A stretch of DNA of 64,000 bases from contig JAMQHL010000037.1 of the NCBI GenBank assembly GCA_025993795.1, forward strand, positions 1 through 64,000. Reading direction: 5' to 3'. Under the pieces are notes generated by a model, which did no database searches, was not told the origin of the DNA, and saw only the letters and a program-made list of their open reading frames with translations. The DNA is from Planctomycetota bacterium. GTDB taxonomy: Bacteria > Planctomycetota > UBA8742 > UBA2392. Position 1 is the first letter of the stretch. Each line of letters begins with the position of its first letter. The translations under genes and the position numbers were made by a program. Positions 1 to 8,027 of this stretch are shown piece after piece.

Positions 1-565
1 CCGCATAGCTGGGTGTCATGCCGCCGGGGTTGGTGCTGGGGCCGTTGACCCAGCTGACGGCGCTGTTCTTGTTGCCGTCGGTTGCGGGCAGCAATGCGCC
101 CCACATGTACTTGACGTAGCCGGTGCTGCTGAACTGGCCGCCGTATGCCATGCAGTCCAGTTCGTCGTCTTCGGTAAGGTCCTGGATCACACCCGTCGTC
201 TCGGCCCGCAGGCTGGCGACCCGGCTGCCGTACATGCTGCCGCTGGCGTCGAGGATGAATGCGAACTTACCCTGGACCGGCTCGCCGTAATAAGTTGGCG
301 GGTCTTCCTGCGGGGGGTCGGTGTCTGGTTCAGTAGGCGGAATGTCTTCGCCTTCGCTTGGCGGTGTGGGGTCTTTCACGGGCGGCGTTTCGTCTGGTGT
401 GCCACCGCCGGTACCGCCGGTGCTGTCGGGAACCACAATTACTGCACCGCCAGCCGGTCGGTCATGGGTCGTGGGTTTGGCGCCGTCCGGGCTTTTGATC
501 TGCGCCTGGGCGCAGAGCACGCCTGCAAACAGGCAAAGCGCTGCCGTCAGAACAAGTCTGTTCAT
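1..565 (-). CDS. Exported von Willebrand factor A domain protein (3' part outside window)
   Basis: The gene starts with ATG at 565 behind a strong GGAGAAGG ribosome site and runs off the left edge, so only the first 188 codons are present. Residues 1-22 form a signal peptide ending near AQAQ. A long Pro/Asp/Gly/Thr-rich linker follows (residues about 25-90). The start of a VWA domain then carries the MIDAS motif D-A-S-G-S-M (about residue 104). VWA domains bind a divalent metal and mediate adhesion or protein assembly; the signal peptide places this one in the envelope or outside the cell. The partner cannot be told because the rest of the gene is missing. Confidence 0.85.
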   Translation of the reverse strand, partial: MNRLVLTAALCLFAGVLCAQAQIKSPDGAKPTTHDRPAGGAVIVVPDSTGGTGGGTPDETPPVKDPTPPSEGEDIPPTEPDTDPPQEDPPTYYGEPVQGKFAFILDASGSMYGSRVASLRAETTGVIQDLTEDDELDCMAYGGQFSSTGYVKYMWGALLPATDGNKNSAVSWVNGPSTNPGGMTPSYA

Positions 566-782
566 GTCCTTCTCCTTCAAGTTAGGTTGTAAGGCCTCCA
601 AGCCTCACTCTGCTTAGAGCATTCGGCGTGCCAGTTTTGTGGCAGCGCCCGCAGTTCCGCCCGAACCCGCTGCATTGGCCGGAATCGGGGCCGTGTTACG
701 ATATGGAATCGTGCCGGCGGGCAGCAATTGCCGATACGTTTTCGGCCGGAAAGCAACCGCGCGGTAACCTGAAGGATGACAA

Positions 783-1142
783 GTGCCCGTAGACCTGAAG
801 GCTATGTTCAAGATCGACGACGCCACCGTGGTCGCAGCGAGCGACATCCTGCGTCCGTATGAAAAGCTGGTGCCCATCATCATTGAGGGCAACCAGGTGA
901 TGCTGCCCGAAAACAACTCGCTGTGGCGGGGTATGCAGTTCTGGGGAATGATGACAGGCGAAATCAACATCGACTTCAGCCTGTTCTGCATCGCGGGCAC
1001 ATGCAAGAACTGCAAATGCCGCATCAAGCGTTCCGGTGAGGACCAGCGCCTGAGCGTGCTGGCGTGCCAGACCGTCGCCGTGCCCGGCCTCGAGATCGTA
1101 CGCTTGCCGATGGGGTTCACGTACCGCAATAAGAGCTATTAG
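783..1142 (+). CDS. Small 2Fe-2S ferredoxin-like protein
   Basis: A 119-aa protein whose centre carries C-I-A-G-T-C-K-N-C, i.e. CX4CX2C, with a fourth Cys in L-A-C-Q-T about 20 residues on. This is the ligand spacing of plant-type [2Fe-2S] ferredoxin folds. The pattern after the last Cys (V-x-x-P-G-L-E-I) resembles the Fer2_4-type domains found as electron-transfer subunits. The start is uncertain: GTG at 783 has GAAGGA six bases upstream, while ATG at 804 would remove seven residues. It stands alone on the plus strand between minus-strand genes, so its redox partner is unknown. Confidence 0.75.
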   Translation: MPVDLKAMFKIDDATVVAASDILRPYEKLVPIIIEGNQVMLPENNSLWRGMQFWGMMTGEINIDFSLFCIAGTCKNCKCRIKRSGEDQRLSVLACQTVAVPGLEIVRLPMGFTYRNKSY

Positions 1143-1176
1143 CCTCGTTGCCCGCGCCGGGCCGGGGCAGAACCAT

Positions 1177-2052
1177 TTATCGCGTGGGTTCTTCAGTTTC
1201 GCTTGGCTTGAGGCGGCGGCTGGCGCTTTTCAGGAAGCGCTGGTCTTCGGCATCAAGGCTCTCCATGCCGTGGCTTGCAATCTTTTCCAGTAGGCGGTCC
1301 ATGCGGCTCTGGATTTCGTTGCGCGTGAGCAGGTCGATCTCTTCAACAAAATAGAGATTGCCGACCTTGCCCTGGCCCTTCATGCGCACCGCGCGCATCT
1401 GCAGCTTCCAGTTCAGCACAAAACCCAGCACCGCAAACGCCGGGCCGACCGCCACTGCGGCAAGCAGGCTGTCATAGCTGCCATGCTCGCGGAAAGCTGC
1501 ACTCATGGCCGCCAGAACGACGGCGGCAAAAAGCAGCGCCATGCGGAAATCATTCTGCGTCTCGACGCGAGTCTCGCGGCGCTCAAGCTGCACTAGCAGT
1601 GAAGTGACAATCAGAAACGTCGCGAACGACAACGTACTGAAGGCGTACTTGTGCGGCAGCGCGGCGGCTACACTCGCGTGGCCGATCATGCACAGCACAA
1701 ACGCCGCCGCGGTCTTGCGCGTGCCGTAGTAGTGCTCCACGGCTGGGCCAGACGACAACAGGCTGAGCCCGCAGACCAGGAACAGCGTGGCACTGACCAG
1801 GAAGTCCATCGCGCTGAAACCGGCGCCCGCTAGCGGCGCGTAGTGCGTGAACGCAAACAGCAGGCCACCCGGGGCCGGCTCCGACAGGTTCAGCGCCAGC
1901 ATCGTGCCGAACGGAATGTTGGCAATCTCGCACACATAGATTGCGGCCTGCGCGAACACTATCACGGCGCCAAGTGACAGCGACAGCGGGTGCGCTGCCA
2001 TGCGCTCTACCATCTGGTCGCGCCTGAGTATGGAAGTAGCTAGCCGGGACAT
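1177..2052 (-). CDS. Rhomboid-like polytopic membrane protein, probably inactive
   Basis: About 291 aa with five to six hydrophobic segments and a soluble C-terminal tail. The loop reading G-P-A-V-E-H-Y-Y-G-T-R-K matches the G-x-x-x-E-x-x-x-G-s-R loop after TM2 of rhomboid proteases. The tail L-L-E-K-I-A-S-H-G-M-E-S-L resembles the small DUF6576-type domain often appended to planctomycete-type rhomboids. The Ser motif G-x-S-G is not visible in the expected segment (it reads K-Y-A-F-S-T-L-S-F), suggesting a pseudoprotease. I chose ATG 2052 because longer starts would run into the tRNA gene. It could also be an unrelated membrane protein. Confidence 0.7.
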   Translation of the reverse strand: MSRLATSILRRDQMVERMAAHPLSLSLGAVIVFAQAAIYVCEIANIPFGTMLALNLSEPAPGGLLFAFTHYAPLAGAGFSAMDFLVSATLFLVCGLSLLSSGPAVEHYYGTRKTAAAFVLCMIGHASVAAALPHKYAFSTLSFATFLIVTSLLVQLERRETRVETQNDFRMALLFAAVVLAAMSAAFREHGSYDSLLAAVAVGPAFAVLGFVLNWKLQMRAVRMKGQGKVGNLYFVEEIDLLTRNEIQSRMDRLLEKIASHGMESLDAEDQRFLKSASRRLKPSETEEPTR

Positions 2053-2159
2053 GCGACACCGCCGTGGAAACAGGCCTGTGTCAATTGTAGCGGGAGGCAG
2101 CAACACCAACAACGTCCCGCCGTTGTGACTGCGCAAGATGACGTTACCATTGCGCTGAT

Positions 2160-2236
2160 CGGGGCGTAGCTCAGCCTGGTAGAGCGCCACGTTTGGGACG
2201 TGGAAGCCGCTGGTTCAAATCCAGTCGCCCCGACCA
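2160..2236 (+). tRNA. tRNA-Pro (anticodon TGG)
   Basis: A 77-nt cloverleaf. The acceptor arms CGGGGCG (2160-2166) and CGCCCCG (2226-2232) pair perfectly, followed by discriminator A and an encoded CCA. The anticodon stem CCACG/CGTGG encloses the loop TTTGGGA, giving anticodon TGG (codon CCA and wobble). The T arm contains GGTTCAAAT. An intrinsic terminator follows at once. Confidence 0.97.
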
Positions 2237-2247
2237 TCCATTTCTTC

Positions 2248-2269
2248 CCCCGGCGCAAGCCGGGGTTTT
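2248..2269 (+). terminator. Intrinsic terminator after tRNA-Pro
   Basis: The stem CCCCGGC/GCCGGGG (7 bp, 2248-2254 with 2259-2265) has a GCAA tetraloop and is followed by TTTT. It lies 12 nt after the tRNA CCA end. Confidence 0.8.
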
Positions 2270-2281
2270 GCGTGCCTGCCC

Positions 2282-3175
2282 CTACACCAGGTTGATCAGG
2301 CCCAGACGCACCAGCGCGCCCATAACTACGGCCCCGCCGGCCAGTATCAACAAGCCGGCTGGCCCGAGACTTCCCTGCTTGCGGACCAGTCTCCGCCCGG
2401 CCAATGCGAGGCCAAGCAACGCGAGCCCGCACCCGGCGCCAAGGGCCACGCCGGCGGGAACTTCGCCCATGCCTGTCGGCGCCTGCACAGGCTCGGGCGG
2501 CGGCGGTTGTGGCGGCGGTTGCGGCAACGGCTCCATGGCAGGAGCGTCCTTGACTGTGAACGAAGCACGCATGCGGGGAAACACCTCGTGGGCAAAGTCG
2601 TATTCGGCAGGCAACGGGGCGCCATCCGCGCCGACAGCCGTGAGCTGGTCACGGGGCGAATGGACGACTGTCTGCGGACTGGTGAATGCAAACTCGAGGC
2701 TGTGGACGCCCGCCCCGGTCGCGGCCTGCGCTGTATAGACCAGCCGATAGAAGATGCGGGCGGTGGCGGTTTCGAGCTCGGTCCATGGTTTGCCGTCCGG
2801 GTCGTCCGCATGCTGAAGCGAGAAGCGCTTGAAGTCAGGCTCAAGCGCGACCGGGTTGCTGTCAACTGCGAAGTTCAGGCCAAGCGCGATTTCGTCGGCA
2901 AGCTCGACAAAACGCTGCTTCATCTCGGGCTGGGTCACGCGGCCGTCAAGGTTGCGGTCCAGACCGTTGCGAAACTCGGTGTAGCTTGCGATCACACCCT
3001 TGTACCGGAACTCGAGCACAAGCTCGAAGGTCGTGTCGTCCAAAACGCGCACACGGGCATTCAGTTCAGCGTTGTCATCCAGCGGATGGGCTTGCAGCAA
3101 CCCCGCAAACAAGACAGCAAGAGCCCCCGACGCCACTCGGAGGCATGGCAAGCGGAGTATCGCGCGCAGCAACAT
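2282..3175 (-). CDS. Exported EF-hand-like protein with proline-rich linker and C-terminal membrane segments
   Basis: 297 aa from ATG 3175, which gives a signal peptide ending at L-L-Q-A-H. The mature start A-H-P-L-D-D and a following beta-rich region resemble the periplasmic N-terminal part of HupE/NreB-type nickel-cobalt exporters. An EF-hand-type loop is visible: D-R-N-L-D-G-R-V-T-Q-P-E (about residues 73-84). A proline run P-L-P-Q-P-P-P-Q-P-P-P-P-E-P (about 220-235) leads to two C-terminal hydrophobic segments. Unlike the exporters there is no polytopic transport domain. The gene is divergent from hemB, with 59 bp between the starts. Function unknown. Confidence 0.75.
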   Translation of the reverse strand: MLLRAILRLPCLRVASGALAVLFAGLLQAHPLDDNAELNARVRVLDDTTFELVLEFRYKGVIASYTEFRNGLDRNLDGRVTQPEMKQRFVELADEIALGLNFAVDSNPVALEPDFKRFSLQHADDPDGKPWTELETATARIFYRLVYTAQAATGAGVHSLEFAFTSPQTVVHSPRDQLTAVGADGAPLPAEYDFAHEVFPRMRASFTVKDAPAMEPLPQPPPQPPPPEPVQAPTGMGEVPAGVALGAGCGLALLGLALAGRRLVRKQGSLGPAGLLILAGGAVVMGALVRLGLINLV

Positions 3176-3234
3176 CGCCCGATTGTACCACCACTCGCGC
3201 TTGACGGCGGGCCGCCTGCCGCAATCATGGCAAC

Positions 3235-4212
3235 ATGACTGACATGGGCCTGCCAATTCGCCCAAGGCGCAACCGCAAATCTGCGGCTGTGCGGGGGCTG
3301 ATACGCGAGACACGACTCAACCGCGAGCAGTTGATCTACCCGGTCTTCATGCACGACGATCCAGGCGACACGCCCCTGCAAAGCCTGCCGGGCGTGACTC
3401 GCTGGGGCCTCAAGGGCCTGGTGAAAGAAGCGCAACGCGCGCACAAGCTGGGCATTGGCGCAATCGTACTGTTCCCCAAAGTGCCGGACGGCAGCAAGTC
3501 CACCACTGCCGACGAAGCCTTCAACCCGGACGGACTGGTGCCGCGCGCAATCAAGGCGCTGAAAGACAAGCTGCCCGAACTGTGCGTGATCACCGACGTC
3601 GCCCTGGACCCCTACAACAGCGACGGCCACGACGGCATCGTGCGCGACGGCAAGGTCGTCAACGACGAGACAGTCGAAGTGCTGTGCTCCCAGGCGCTGA
3701 TGCACGCGCAAGCCGGCGCCGACATTGTCGCGCCTTCCGACATGATGGATGGACGCGTGGCGGCGATTCGCGGGGCGCTCGACGATCAAGGCTTCAGCGA
3801 CACCAGCATTCTTGCCTACACCGCAAAGTACGCCAGCGCGTTCTATGGCCCTTTTCGCGGCGCGCTGGACTCCGCGCCCAAGGCCGGCGACAAGAAGACC
3901 TACCAGATGGACCCCGCCAACATCCGCGAAGCCGCGCGCGAAGCCCAGCTCGACGAAGCCGAGGGTGCCGACATGCTGATGGTGAAGCCGGCAGGGCCGT
4001 ACCTGGACGTGATACGCGCCGTGCGCGCCAACACGACACTGCCAGTGGCGGCCTACCAGGTCAGCGGCGAATACCTGATGTTGAAGACCGCCGCGCAAAG
4101 CGGCTGGCTTGACGAGAAAGCCTGCGTGCTGGAAAGCCTTACAGGCATAGTGCGCGCGGGCGCCGACATGGTGCTGACGTACTATGCGCCGCAGATCGCA
4201 GTGTGGTTGTGA
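3235..4212 (+). CDS. hemB: Delta-aminolevulinic acid dehydratase (porphobilinogen synthase)
   Basis: 325 aa, normal length for HemB, which condenses two 5-aminolevulinate molecules to porphobilinogen in cytoplasmic haem synthesis. The Schiff-base lysines lie in A-Y-T-A-K-Y-A-S-A-F-Y-G-P-F and M-V-K-P-A-G-P-Y. The metal region reads D-V-A-L-D-P-Y-N-S-D-G-H-D-G: Asp residues replace the Cys triad of zinc enzymes, so the protein should be of the Mg/alkali-metal-dependent class. The N-terminal R-P-R-R-N-R-K arm is typical. ATG 3235 is the first in-frame start after the divergent promoter region. The supply of haem fits the several c-type cytochromes in this window. Confidence 0.97.
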   Translation: MTDMGLPIRPRRNRKSAAVRGLIRETRLNREQLIYPVFMHDDPGDTPLQSLPGVTRWGLKGLVKEAQRAHKLGIGAIVLFPKVPDGSKSTTADEAFNPDGLVPRAIKALKDKLPELCVITDVALDPYNSDGHDGIVRDGKVVNDETVEVLCSQALMHAQAGADIVAPSDMMDGRVAAIRGALDDQGFSDTSILAYTAKYASAFYGPFRGALDSAPKAGDKKTYQMDPANIREAAREAQLDEAEGADMLMVKPAGPYLDVIRAVRANTTLPVAAYQVSGEYLMLKTAAQSGWLDEKACVLESLTGIVRAGADMVLTYYAPQIAVWL

Positions 4213-4254
4213 ACCGGCAACACACGTTCGATCGTCGCCCGTTCGGCAGTAGAT

Positions 4255-5424
4255 CTACCCGTCTCTTACGCTCGGGGCTTCTGTTTTCAAGCGCGCTATC
4301 ACGTTTGCCATATCGCTTGGCAGCGGTGCTGTCAGTTCGATTTCCTGGCCTGTGTACGGGTGCGTGAAGCGCAACAGGTGGCTGTGCAGGGCGCAGCGGC
4401 CTAGCAGAAGGGCGTCGTTTTCACCCCGCGGCACGCGCTCGCCTTTGGCCAGCGCTTCGAATTCGTGGCGCTTTTGCGTGTCTACGGCGCGAATGCGGTC
4501 GCTTACGTCGGCGTCGCTGTCGCCTTCCTTAAAGCCATAGGGGCTTTCGATGCGCGTTGGTGGTGGCGGCAGATCGCGCAGGTCTCTTTCGCGCAACTCA
4601 TCGCGCACTCCATAGTGGTGGTCACAGACAACCGGGTGCCCGATGCTCTGCATGTGCACACGAATCTGGTGCATGCGCCCCGTGTGAAGCCGGCACCGCA
4701 CCAGCGTGAAGCGCCCCAACCGCTGCTCGACCCGTACCTCGGTGCGCGCTTCCTGGCCGTTGGGGTCAATACGCCGCAGCATGCTGACTTCGGCGTCAGT
4801 GTCCTGCGCGATGGCCTTGTCGATCAACTGGCGCTGCGCCGCGACAGCGCCCTCGACCAGCGCCAGGTATTCCTTGACAACTTCCTTTGCGTCCAGTGCC
4901 TTGCCCAGCGCGCCCGTGGTCTGGGCGTCCTTGCCGCACAAGATCAGCCCGCTGGTTTCCTTATCAATGCGATTCACAAGGCGCGGAAACACGTTGGTGC
5001 CCTTGAAACGAAGGTGCAGCGCGTTGAGCAACGTGGTGTATCGGTACCCGCCTGTCGGGTGAACAATCAGGTGCGGCGGCTTGGAAACGACAAACATGTG
5101 CTCGTCTTCAAAGATGATGTCGTAGGGTATGCGCGCCATCTCGCTGACGTCTTCGTGGGGCGGCGGCAGAATCAGCTCCAGGGTGTCGCCGCTGCGCAGC
5201 TTCTTGCCCGAGTCAATGGCCACGCCGCCGCGGCGGATGCGGCCTTCTTCGAACGCGGCTTGCACCTTGGTGCGCGACATCCAGGGCGTGCGCTCGGCGA
5301 CAAACCTGTCAGCGCGCATGCCTTCTTGCGGCAACTCGACGCGGTACACCCGGGCGCTCTCAATCTGGGAGAGATCCGCCGGCGGGTCTTTCTGTTTGCG
5401 CGGTCTGCGAGAGCCTTTGGGCAT
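4255..5424 (-). CDS. RluA-family 23S rRNA/tRNA pseudouridine synthase
   Basis: 389 aa from ATG 5424; a TTG at 5505 would extend it but lacks support. A basic N-terminus (K-G-S-R-R-P-R-K-Q-K) precedes an S4-like RNA-binding region (M-S-R-T-K-V-Q-A-A-F-E-E-G). The catalytic domain follows, with the motif R-L-V-N-R-I-D-K-E-T-S-G-L containing the catalytic Asp. H-T-G-R-M-H-Q-I-R-V-H is the conserved C-terminal substrate motif. The family isomerises uridine in structured RNA. RluA, RluC and RluD subtypes cannot be separated by eye. It is convergent with hemB and lies 91 bp downstream of the cytochrome gene. Confidence 0.93.
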   Translation of the reverse strand: MPKGSRRPRKQKDPPADLSQIESARVYRVELPQEGMRADRFVAERTPWMSRTKVQAAFEEGRIRRGGVAIDSGKKLRSGDTLELILPPPHEDVSEMARIPYDIIFEDEHMFVVSKPPHLIVHPTGGYRYTTLLNALHLRFKGTNVFPRLVNRIDKETSGLILCGKDAQTTGALGKALDAKEVVKEYLALVEGAVAAQRQLIDKAIAQDTDAEVSMLRRIDPNGQEARTEVRVEQRLGRFTLVRCRLHTGRMHQIRVHMQSIGHPVVCDHHYGVRDELRERDLRDLPPPPTRIESPYGFKEGDSDADVSDRIRAVDTQKRHEFEALAKGERVPRGENDALLLGRCALHSHLLRFTHPYTGQEIELTAPLPSDMANVIARLKTEAPSVRDG

Positions 5425-5515
5425 TGGGCGATTCACCGGGCCTGGGTCGGGGCTACAGAGTAACCGAGCCCGGCCCGGCCAATCAGAGGCAGTCCTCTGT
5501 GACAACGTCTCGAAA

Positions 5516-6742
5516 TCAGTCGCCCATCTCGATCGGCGGGTTGACCTGTATGCCGCCCTTCACTTCCGGCCCCGGCGCACCTGCCATGATCCACTCACGG
5601 ATCTTGGCAATCTCGGCGGCCGGCAGCGGGTTGGCGCCGAATGGCATGTGCGGCTGTTTGCGGCCCTCAAGGTGCGCCAGCAGCGGGCTGTTTTCGGCAT
5701 AGGGCACCACGCTCAGGCGCGGTCGCCCAAGGTCGTTCACTGCGCCGCGTCGCAAGCCCGCATAGGTCACGAGGTCGAGCTTGCGCGCCCTGGCGCTCCA
5801 GGTGTCCAGCCAGCCCGCGCCGCCTGCCGGGTTGGTCGCCTCGGGTGCTTTGTCTTGAGGCGCGTAGTGACAGCCATTGCAGCGGCCCATCAGGATGGAC
5901 ATGACCTCGTCGTGCGTCACGTTGGTTTTCGGCGGGGGCACCGCGTTCGCCACGTACCACGCCAGTTCGTTTGCCTCGTCCTGCGTAATGCCAGGCGCTG
6001 TCATGCCGGCCCACGGCATCCACTTGACAGGATCAGCGATGGCCGCCGCCAGCCACTCGGGGCGTGTGCGCGAAAATGCCAGGTCAAGGCGCGGCGCGAA
6101 AGCCTGGGCCTGCACCACCGGCAAGCCGTTCGCGTGGTACTGGGGCGTCAGGGTATGCGCGCCAAGGCTGTGGCAGGTGCCGCACTGGTATTGGTCCCAG
6201 AGCATCGCTGCGCCTTCAAGGCGGCTGGCGTCGGGTTCTTTCTCGCGTTGGGGTTTGAAGTCGGGCAACTCGGAAATGCGGCCGTCAGCCAGGGCCACGA
6301 GGTATCCGGTCAGTACCTCGATTTCGAAGTCGCTGAGCGACAGGTCGGGCATGCGGTCGTTGCTGTTGCCGCGAATCGCGTACGGGTAGCGCAGATAGCG
6401 ACGAATCCACTCTTCCGGCCGGCGCTCGGCAATGTACTTCAGCGGCGGCGCCAGGTTCTCGGGCCTTGCACGAAGCTGGTGACATTGCTGGCAGTTGGCG
6501 CGGTCGGGCGGATGGTCCTTGGGTGCTTCCGTGCGGTGGCAGAAGTTGCAGTTGTGCTGCTTGGCCAGCAGTTCGCCCGCCGCCAGGAACTCAGCCTTTG
6601 TCTTCGGCAGCTCGGCTTGGGGGCTGCCGTCTGCCGGTCCGCGCTCGCGCGTGCCATCGACAACCAGCAGCACGACGCCCAGCACACACAGGGCGATGCC
6701 GCTGACCAGGATGATCACGTTCGAAAGCTTGATGCCGCGCAT
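5516..6742 (-). CDS. Membrane-anchored tetrahaem c-type cytochrome
   Basis: 408 aa. One N-terminal transmembrane segment (residues about 8-28) anchors an exported domain with four C-X2-C-H haem sites: CNFCH (65), CQQCH (84), CGTCH (187) and CNGCH (288). The middle part resembles a mono-haem cytochrome c domain with a distal M-P-W-A-G-M region. The last haem domain contains a long insertion before M-P-F-G-A-N-P-L-P, like planctomycete-type cytochrome C domains. A role in periplasmic electron transfer is inferred. No oxidase or reductase subunit is adjacent, so its partners are unknown. Confidence 0.88.
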   Translation of the reverse strand: MRGIKLSNVIILVSGIALCVLGVVLLVVDGTRERGPADGSPQAELPKTKAEFLAAGELLAKQHNCNFCHRTEAPKDHPPDRANCQQCHQLRARPENLAPPLKYIAERRPEEWIRRYLRYPYAIRGNSNDRMPDLSLSDFEIEVLTGYLVALADGRISELPDFKPQREKEPDASRLEGAAMLWDQYQCGTCHSLGAHTLTPQYHANGLPVVQAQAFAPRLDLAFSRTRPEWLAAAIADPVKWMPWAGMTAPGITQDEANELAWYVANAVPPPKTNVTHDEVMSILMGRCNGCHYAPQDKAPEATNPAGGAGWLDTWSARARKLDLVTYAGLRRGAVNDLGRPRLSVVPYAENSPLLAHLEGRKQPHMPFGANPLPAAEIAKIREWIMAGAPGPEVKGGIQVNPPIEMGD

Positions 6743-6777
6743 AGGAGCAGTCTAGCTAGGGACCAGGGTTGAGCGAC

Positions 6778-6795
6778 AAAAACGGGGCACCCCGT
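6778..6795 (-). terminator. Intrinsic terminator downstream of the 170-aa gene at 6829-7341
   Basis: Read on the minus strand, ACGGG-GTGC-CCCGT is followed directly by TTTTT (complement of 6778-6782). It lies 33 bp after the stop of the upstream minus-strand gene. Confidence 0.6.
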
Positions 6796-6828
6796 GCGGA
6801 GCGCCCCCAAGTCTGTTTCTGCTGCCGG

Positions 6829-7341
6829 CTATCCCCGCTTCATCAGGCTGGGATCGGTCTTGGGCTCAACGGGCCGGTCGCCGCGGCGCTTGAGATAGCT
6901 GGTGTACTCTGACCAGACCTCTCGCACCTGCTCTGGTGTGACGTGGCCGTCGTCCATCAGGATGCTCTCGACGCGTTTGATGTCGCCCAGCGCCTTGAAC
7001 AACTGGCGCTGGAATGCCAGCGACTCATCCAGTTGCGTCTTGGTGATAAAGTTCTTGCGGAAAAGCCGCTTGCCGAGGCGCTTGTCTTCCTGGCGAATCA
7101 ACGCGTAGTTCCGCGCCTTCACCAGCTTGTACAGTTCGGCGCGGCCCAGCAGGTTGCGCTCAAGAATTGCGTGCGCGAGGTCAAGCTCGCGGCCTTCGTT
7201 CTTGGCTGTCTGCACAGCCGCAACGGCGTCGTCCACCTGGTCCTGGGTGACCTTGGTGTTCTTGACGACGATCTGGATCAACAGTTGATCCGCCTGCGAC
7301 ATACGAGCAGCCCTGGCTTCCCGGGTATGAGGTTGATTCAT
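6829..7341 (-). CDS. Conserved hypothetical cytoplasmic helical protein
   Basis: 170 aa, no signal peptide or membrane segment, rich in charged helices. Two similar segments of about 50 residues can be seen (V-T-Q-D-Q-V-D-D-A-V-A and I-T-K-T-Q-L-D-E-S-L-A), each followed by a long helix. They resemble the short repeats found N-terminal to type IV pilus/secretion ATPases and in planctomycete-type response proteins. AGGAAG lies seven bases before ATG 7341, supporting the start. It is transcribed alone and ends at a terminator. I do not recognise a catalytic motif. Confidence 0.7.
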   Translation of the reverse strand: MNQPHTREARAARMSQADQLLIQIVVKNTKVTQDQVDDAVAAVQTAKNEGRELDLAHAILERNLLGRAELYKLVKARNYALIRQEDKRLGKRLFRKNFITKTQLDESLAFQRQLFKALGDIKRVESILMDDGHVTPEQVREVWSEYTSYLKRRGDRPVEPKTDPSLMKRG

Positions 7342-7512
7342 GTGGCAGCTTCCTGGGGGAGAACACGGGGAGGGATCTGCCAGTCCCTTGCGCTAGATTT
7401 AACACCCCAGCGGGGGTTTAGGCAAGCACACGCTACCACAAACCGTGTCAGCGGCGCGGATTGGCAACAGCGTGCCGGCACTTCGCGGGGGAACTGAGGG
7501 GAAACCAGGCGA

Positions 7513-8025
7513 CTACTTGAGCTCTTGGCCCAGGGTTGCGGCGCTGGTCAGCCCAAGTTCGGCGTAATAGACGTTGCGGTCGGCGTCAGCAAGAATCACG
7601 AACGGGGCCTTATTCAGCGTCAGCACTTTGCCCTTGCGAGTCTTGAACACGCGGTTGAACCCCTGCCCAATTCGCGTACTGGCATCCGTCTTGTAGCATG
7701 GGAACGTAAGTCCCTGCCGCGCCTTGAAGTCCCGCGCTTCAGCGACGCTGTCCACGATAAAAGCGATGATCTCGACTTCAGGGTGCGCCTTGTGGAAAGC
7801 CTCAAGCTCGCGGGCCTGCTCAATGCTTGGCTGGTGCCACGTCGCAAACGCAGCGATCAGCAGCTTTTTGCCCTTGAACCGGTCGTCCGTGAGCCGATGT
7901 TCCTGCTCTTGCAGGTCCTTCATCTCAAAAGCGGGCAGCTTGCGGGCAGCGTCAGCATCGGCGGCGCCGGCGGTAAACGCCACGCCCATCACAGCCAGCA
8001 ACACAAACATTACGACTGACTTCAC
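7513..8025 (-). CDS. Exported thioredoxin-fold (TlpA/redoxin-like) protein without active-site cysteines
   Basis: 170 aa with a signal peptide ending A-F-T-A-G-A-A. The rest follows the TlpA/AhpC layout: P-A-F-E-M-K-D-L, then G-K-K-L-L-I-A-A-F-A-T-W-H-Q-P-S-I, and a later cis-Pro-like K-A-P-F-V-I-L-A-D. Where redoxins have W-C-x-x-C this protein has W-H-Q-P-S, so it cannot do thiol-disulphide exchange at that site. A single Cys (F-P-C-Y-K) lies elsewhere. The GTG 8025 start is supported by GAGGT five bases upstream; this overlaps the end of the preceding lipoprotein gene, two bases away, implying translational coupling. Confidence 0.8.
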   Translation of the reverse strand: MKSVVMFVLLAVMGVAFTAGAADADAARKLPAFEMKDLQEQEHRLTDDRFKGKKLLIAAFATWHQPSIEQARELEAFHKAHPEVEIIAFIVDSVAEARDFKARQGLTFPCYKTDASTRIGQGFNRVFKTRKGKVLTLNKAPFVILADADRNVYYAELGLTSAATLGQELK

Positions 8026-8027
8026 GT

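Noticed and set aside
614-1129. 171-codon frame on the minus strand opposite the ferredoxin-like gene
   Set aside because: It is antisense to a gene with clear 2Fe-2S motifs and has no recognisable domain or ribosome site.
3061-4098. 345-codon frame on the minus strand
   Set aside because: It lies opposite hemB, is rich in His/Val/Gly as expected of an antisense shadow, and has no family signature.
5129-6772. 547-codon plus-strand frame
   Set aside because: It is antisense to the tetrahaem cytochrome and to the pseudouridine synthase start; composition is that of a GC-rich shadow.
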